The notes under the pieces were generated by a model, which ran no database searches, was not told the origin of the DNA, and saw only the letters and a list, made by a program, of their open reading frames with translations. DNA of 64,000 bases from Lacinutrix mariniflava (lineage in GTDB: Bacteria; Bacteroidota; Bacteroidia; Flavobacteriales; Flavobacteriaceae): positions 29,609 to 93,608 of the forward strand of contig NZ_LIQG01000028.1 in assembly GCF_001418015.1 (NCBI RefSeq), given 5' to 3'. A program made the position numbers and the translations under genes. This document shows positions 60,585 to 64,000 of the stretch, piece by piece; within the stretch, counting starts at the first letter, position 1; every line of letters starts with the position of its first letter.

Positions 60585-60677
60585 AACGTTACAATCTTTT
60601 AAATTAAATTATGATTTAAGATTATGTTACAAAAGAACTTTTTTTATGCTTTATCGATTAACAAAATTGAAATTATG

Positions 60678-60720
60678 AATAACACTATTAAGTGCATTTT
60701 AAAAAATTGATAGTGTTATT
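60678..60720 (-). promoter_or_regulatory. inverted repeat upstream of AraC paralogue 1
   Basis: AATAACACTAT (60678-60688) and ATAGTGTTATT (60710-60720) are exact inverted arms, 21 bases apart. The word TAACACTATT recurs at 61844-61853 upstream of the other paralogue, so an operator for one or both is likely. Confidence 0.6.
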
Positions 60721-60769
60721 TTTATGCTTTTTTGAGTTAATATTTATTTTTTTTAAATCTTTTTTTTTT

Positions 60770-61801
60770 TTATGCTGATTTGTTATCTTCTTTTCTAGAT
60801 TGGGCAATGTATTGTTTTGGTGTTATGCCGTATTTTGTTTTAAATAATTTCGAAAAATAACTTCTAGAATTTATGCCTATTTTATAGGTTATTTCTGTGA
60901 TGTTTAATTCAGAATTCTCTAAAAGGTTTTTTGCATATTCTATTTTATGATCTCGAATATACTCGTTTACGGAGGTAGAGAATAATTGTTTAAAACCACA
61001 TTGTAAAGTGTTTTGGTTTAAGCCGACACGCTTAGCTAGAGTATTTACGCTTATTCTAACATCTAATTCCTTTTTAATAATACTAACAGCTTCTTCTATT
61101 TTAGTGACAGTCGATTTTCTTAAAAGCTTGTGGTTGTCGGGCCTGTTATTTTTATTGGTATAAAGCTGAAGGTATTGGGTGATAATTTCATAAGTTTTAC
61201 CTTCTAAATAGATAGATTGCATAAAGTCTGTAAGCTCGCAAGATTTAAAGTCCTCTATTATTGATGCTATCTCTAAAGAATAATATCCTTTATGATAAAA
61301 TTTATTAATACCATTTAGATCTCGAAATAGCGTTTCTAGATCTTCGCTCATATCATTTATAAACTGTTCTATTTTTTCTTCAAAGCGTTTACGGTTTACC
61401 TGTATGTATAGAAAAGTTGTTGGCTTATTTTTGAAAAAATTAAAGGTTTGAGACTCATTGGTTCCCGGCCCTAGCATTAAGCTTTCGAGCCTATTTAATT
61501 TTAATTGGTTTTCACTTCCTATAAATTCTATTTTAGAATCTAGGTTGAAAAAGAACTTTAGAGGGTTTATTTTCTCCTTCTTAAAAGTAATAGAAAGGTT
61601 TTCTTTTAGTAGAAAGTCTGCTATAATAATACCTATACCAAAATCAAACTCTATTGCCTTAATGTAACCATCACCTACTTCTTTAGGGAAATCAAAACAT
61701 AGCTCATTATTATCTTCATCGTGTTTAGCTTTAACTGCTTTAGATAACTCTAGAACTATAGATTTTATAGAATCGTGAACGAGTGTGGTTTTTATAGGCA
61801 T
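60770..61801 (-). CDS. AraC family regulator (paralogue 2)
   Basis: 343 residues with C-terminal AraC helices (ISVNTLAKRVGLNQNTLQCGFKQLF and ITEITYKIGINSRSYFSKLFKTKYGITPKQY; about 245-340). N-terminal region without spans. Tandem with the 59544 paralogue on the same strand, 185 bases apart. Recognises unknown signals. TAACACTATT at 61844-61853 lies 43 bases upstream of its start. Confidence 0.88.
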   Translation of the reverse strand: MPIKTTLVHDSIKSIVLELSKAVKAKHDEDNNELCFDFPKEVGDGYIKAIEFDFGIGIIIADFLLKENLSITFKKEKINPLKFFFNLDSKIEFIGSENQLKLNRLESLMLGPGTNESQTFNFFKNKPTTFLYIQVNRKRFEEKIEQFINDMSEDLETLFRDLNGINKFYHKGYYSLEIASIIEDFKSCELTDFMQSIYLEGKTYEIITQYLQLYTNKNNRPDNHKLLRKSTVTKIEEAVSIIKKELDVRISVNTLAKRVGLNQNTLQCGFKQLFSTSVNEYIRDHKIEYAKNLLENSELNITEITYKIGINSRSYFSKLFKTKYGITPKQYIAQSRKEDNKSA

Positions 61802-62113
61802 AATTAATAGTATATATACTTAATCATTAGACTATCAAAGTTAACACTATTGACCTAATTAGATTTTATTTTTTTTATTTTTTTTTTGGTTTATACACAA
61901 GAGGAAAACACGTGATTGTTATTAATTAAATGCTGTTTTCGTTCTTTTTTATAATAGCTCAAGTCTTCTTTTAGATGGAAGAATGGCTATATGGTGTTTT
62001 TTTTATGTAGTCATGTTAACCTTTTAGGAATGCTCACATAAAGAGGTAGTGTTAATAAGCTTTAAACATATTAACGTTAAGTAGAAACTATTAATATATA
62101 ATAACCAAAAATT
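61802..62113. other. gene-free stretch between AraC paralogue 2 and a lipoprotein gene
   Basis: 312 bases, divergent promoters expected. It holds TAACACTATT (61844-61853), TAGTGTTA near 62044-62051, and T-rich runs. No ORF seen. Confidence 0.45.
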
Positions 62114-62776
62114 ATGAAACAGAATAAAAATAGATGCTTAGTAATAGTATTTACAATTGGGATTTGTGCATTTAACTCTTGTAGTGAAGATGATGCCGTC
62201 GATGAAGCTATTGATAATTGTACAGAACAAATTTGGTATCAAGATTTAGATCAAGATGGTTTTGGAAACCCTAACAGTTTTGAGCAATCGTGTACACAAC
62301 CAGTCGGTTATATTCTAAATAATAGTGATTTTGATGATAACGATGCAACAACTTATCCAGGAGCAGAAGAAATATGTAATGATTTTATAGATAATAACGG
62401 GAATGGAGAAATTGACGAGTGCAGTTTGCTTAATCAAATATCAGGGAGTTGGATAGATAATTTTAACGGAGTACATACCATTACTAATACAAGTATAACA
62501 ACTAGTACAAACAGTAATGCAATTTATCTTTATCATATTTTGGAAACTGAGAGTAACTATGTTATTTGTTTAAATGATTTAAATAATCCTTTTAATGCTG
62601 GCTTGTATAGTAAATTTGTTTTTACTAATATTTCAACTAACATGTTTAATCTTTGTCAATCATTTTACGACAGTCCATCGCAAGCATTTATTGAAAATGC
62701 TACAGATACTACAAATCCTGGTGATTTAGATACTGGTTGCGGTGGTTTTAGTTGGAGCTTAATGACTAGAAATTAG
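62114..62776 (+). CDS. lipoprotein with a MopE-like metal-binding motif
   Basis: 220 residues with a lipoprotein-like signal (IGICAFNSCSED). Motif WYQDLDQDGFGNPNSF (about 37-52) and SDFDDNDATTYPGAEEICND (about 76-95) then NNGNGEIDEC: Asp-rich calcium-like loops with paired cysteines, the putative metal-binding MopE-type repeat seen in exported proteins of Bacteroidota. The C-terminal third is lipocalin-like (ISGSWIDNFNGVHTITNTS). Function unknown; surface display likely. Confidence 0.75.
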   Translation: MKQNKNRCLVIVFTIGICAFNSCSEDDAVDEAIDNCTEQIWYQDLDQDGFGNPNSFEQSCTQPVGYILNNSDFDDNDATTYPGAEEICNDFIDNNGNGEIDECSLLNQISGSWIDNFNGVHTITNTSITTSTNSNAIYLYHILETESNYVICLNDLNNPFNAGLYSKFVFTNISTNMFNLCQSFYDSPSQAFIENATDTTNPGDLDTGCGGFSWSLMTRN

Positions 62777-62880
62777 AGATTTTAAACGTCAATTTAAGCT
62801 ACTATTTTCTTGTATAAGTTATTCTTATTTTTCGATAATAACTGTTGATAACTTAACTGTAAGGTTTCTATCAAAAAAAC

Positions 62881-62888
62881 TACTTTTG
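62881..62888 (+). promoter_or_regulatory. probable -7 element of trxB
   Basis: TACTTTTG, 18 bases before the trxB start; no TTG at the ideal -33 position. Confidence 0.45.
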
Positions 62889-62906
62889 TAGTATAAATTA
62901 AAGAAC

Positions 62907-63890
62907 ATGTCTGATACAATAGAAAAAGTAAAATGCCTAATAATAGGATCTGGACCAGCAGGATATACTGCTGCCATTTATGCTGCCAGAGCGAACATGA
63001 AACCGGTATTATACCAAGGAACACAACCTGGAGGACAGTTAACTACAACTAACGAAGTAGAAAATTTCCCTGGTTATCCAGAAGGAATTACTGGACCTGC
63101 AATGATGATGGAGCTTCAAGCGCAGGCAGAACGTTTTGAAACAGATGTAAGAGATGGTTGGATTACTAAAGTAGATTTCTCAGGAGATGTACATAAAGTA
63201 TGGGTAAACGAAGAGAAAGAGATACACGCTGAGACTGTAATTATTTCTACAGGAGCAAGTGCTAAATACTTAGGTTTAGAGTCTGAACAAAAATATTTAA
63301 AACTTGGTGGAGGCGTTTCGGCATGTGCAGTTTGCGATGGTTTCTTTTATAGAAATCACGAAGTTGTTTTAGTTGGAGCAGGAGATAGTGCTTGTGAAGA
63401 AGCGCACTACTTATCTAAGCTTTGTAAAAAAGTAACAATGTTAGTAAGACGTGATGAGTTTAGAGCTTCTAAAATCATGGCAGCAAGAGTTAAAAACACA
63501 GAGAATATAGAAATACTATTTAATACTGAAACCGAAGAAGTTTTAGGAGACGGACAAGTAGTAACTGGTGTACGTGTAAAAAATAATAAAACAAATGAAG
63601 CGCATGATATTCCTGCAACAGGATTTTTTGTAGCTATTGGGCATAAGCCAAATACCGATATTTTTAAAGGTTTTATAGATTTAGATGAAACTGGATATAT
63701 TAAGTATGCAAAGCCAGGAACATCTAAAACTAATGTAGATGGTGTTTTTGTAAGTGGTGATGCAGCAGATCACGTGTACAGACAAGCGATTACAGCTGCA
63801 GGAACAGGTTGTATGGCAGCTTTAGATGCAGAACGTTATTTAGCAGCTAAGGATTCTACGTTTGAGGTTAGCACTTCTAATTATAATTAA
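62907..63890 (+). CDS. trxB: thioredoxin-disulfide reductase
   Basis: 327 residues. It passes electrons from NADPH through FAD and a redox cysteine pair to thioredoxin. FAD motif GSGPAGYTAAIYAARA (residues 14-29), redox site SACAVCDGFF with C140 and C143, NADPH motif GAGDSACEEAHYL, and VSGDAADHVYRQAITAAGTGC at the end. Single gene with its own -7 element. No thioredoxin gene in the window. Confidence 0.96.
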   Translation: MSDTIEKVKCLIIGSGPAGYTAAIYAARANMKPVLYQGTQPGGQLTTTNEVENFPGYPEGITGPAMMMELQAQAERFETDVRDGWITKVDFSGDVHKVWVNEEKEIHAETVIISTGASAKYLGLESEQKYLKLGGGVSACAVCDGFFYRNHEVVLVGAGDSACEEAHYLSKLCKKVTMLVRRDEFRASKIMAARVKNTENIEILFNTETEEVLGDGQVVTGVRVKNNKTNEAHDIPATGFFVAIGHKPNTDIFKGFIDLDETGYIKYAKPGTSKTNVDGVFVSGDAADHVYRQAITAAGTGCMAALDAERYLAAKDSTFEVSTSNYN

Positions 63891-64000
63891 ATAAGACTTT
63901 ATAATCTAAGGCTTAGTACATAGACTTAGTGTTAGTCAAATTTATTCTAACGCAGGTTGGAACTCAAAAGTTGAAAAGCAATATTTTAATAACAAAAAAA

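Overview
The window comes from a chromosome of the family Flavobacteriaceae (Bacteroidota), probably a marine member. The evidence is the AT-rich DNA, Bacteroidota promoters (TTTG or TTG, 19 bases, then TAnnTTTG), weak ribosome binding sites, a type IX secretion sorting tail on a secreted protease, gldI, SusC/TonB-type receptors and the gene order parA-parB-DUF5683-dapB-lepB. Genus was not determined. No rRNA, CRISPR array, transposase, integrase or replication origin was seen. There is one tRNA, tRNA-Pro(UGG).

Layout. 0-13 kb: a small secreted protein, a GIY-YIG gene between inverted repeats, two adjacent amidohydrolase-fold genes, a DUF3810 membrane protein, pepD, a third amidohydrolase, a decayed copy of the pepD tail, and a 0.65-kb cassette-like element. 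A periplasmic folding operon follows (nrnA, gldI, cyclophilin-FKBP fusion). 13-26 kb: housekeeping genes ndk, a secreted M4 protease, csp, DUF721, recF, a YfgM-like TPR protein, ribH, mutL, two rhomboid proteases and an EEP-family nuclease/phosphatase. 26-34.3 kb: the ParAB chromosome-segregation and cell-envelope cluster, with a TPR gene and a TPR-AAA+ gene between lepB and wbqC. 34.5-37.3 kb: a CotH-like kinase and a metallophosphoesterase that converge and overlap.

37.4-43 kb is an accessory tract. Five unrelated minus-strand genes (DUF2750, a lipoprotein, a large PD-(D/E)XK nuclease-like protein, a second lipoprotein, a GNAT acetyltransferase plus a tiny acidic ORF) stand alone. Four of them have a palindromic repeat just past the stop codon, from two repeat families. 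The same repeat occurs 32 kb away at the 9.6-kb cassette. In the two best-preserved units the gene is bracketed by short inverted junction words that match within a unit but differ between units. This is the best candidate here for an undescribed gene-cassette mobility system.

43-50 kb: methylmalonyl-CoA mutase subunits with divIC and udk, then a cytochrome c and a sugar dehydrogenase. 50.0-55.5 kb: an AraC regulator, a TonB receptor and a DUF4374 lipoprotein form an uptake locus bounded by tRNA-Pro and a 17-bp copy of that tRNA's 3' end, as expected for a tRNA-targeted island. 55.5-64 kb: an aldehyde dehydrogenase with a 50-residue membrane protein, a stress-type group (YtxH, holin-like, DUF6327-like, hemerythrin, DUF2383-like), two paralogous AraC regulators sharing a DNA motif, a MopE-like lipoprotein and trxB.
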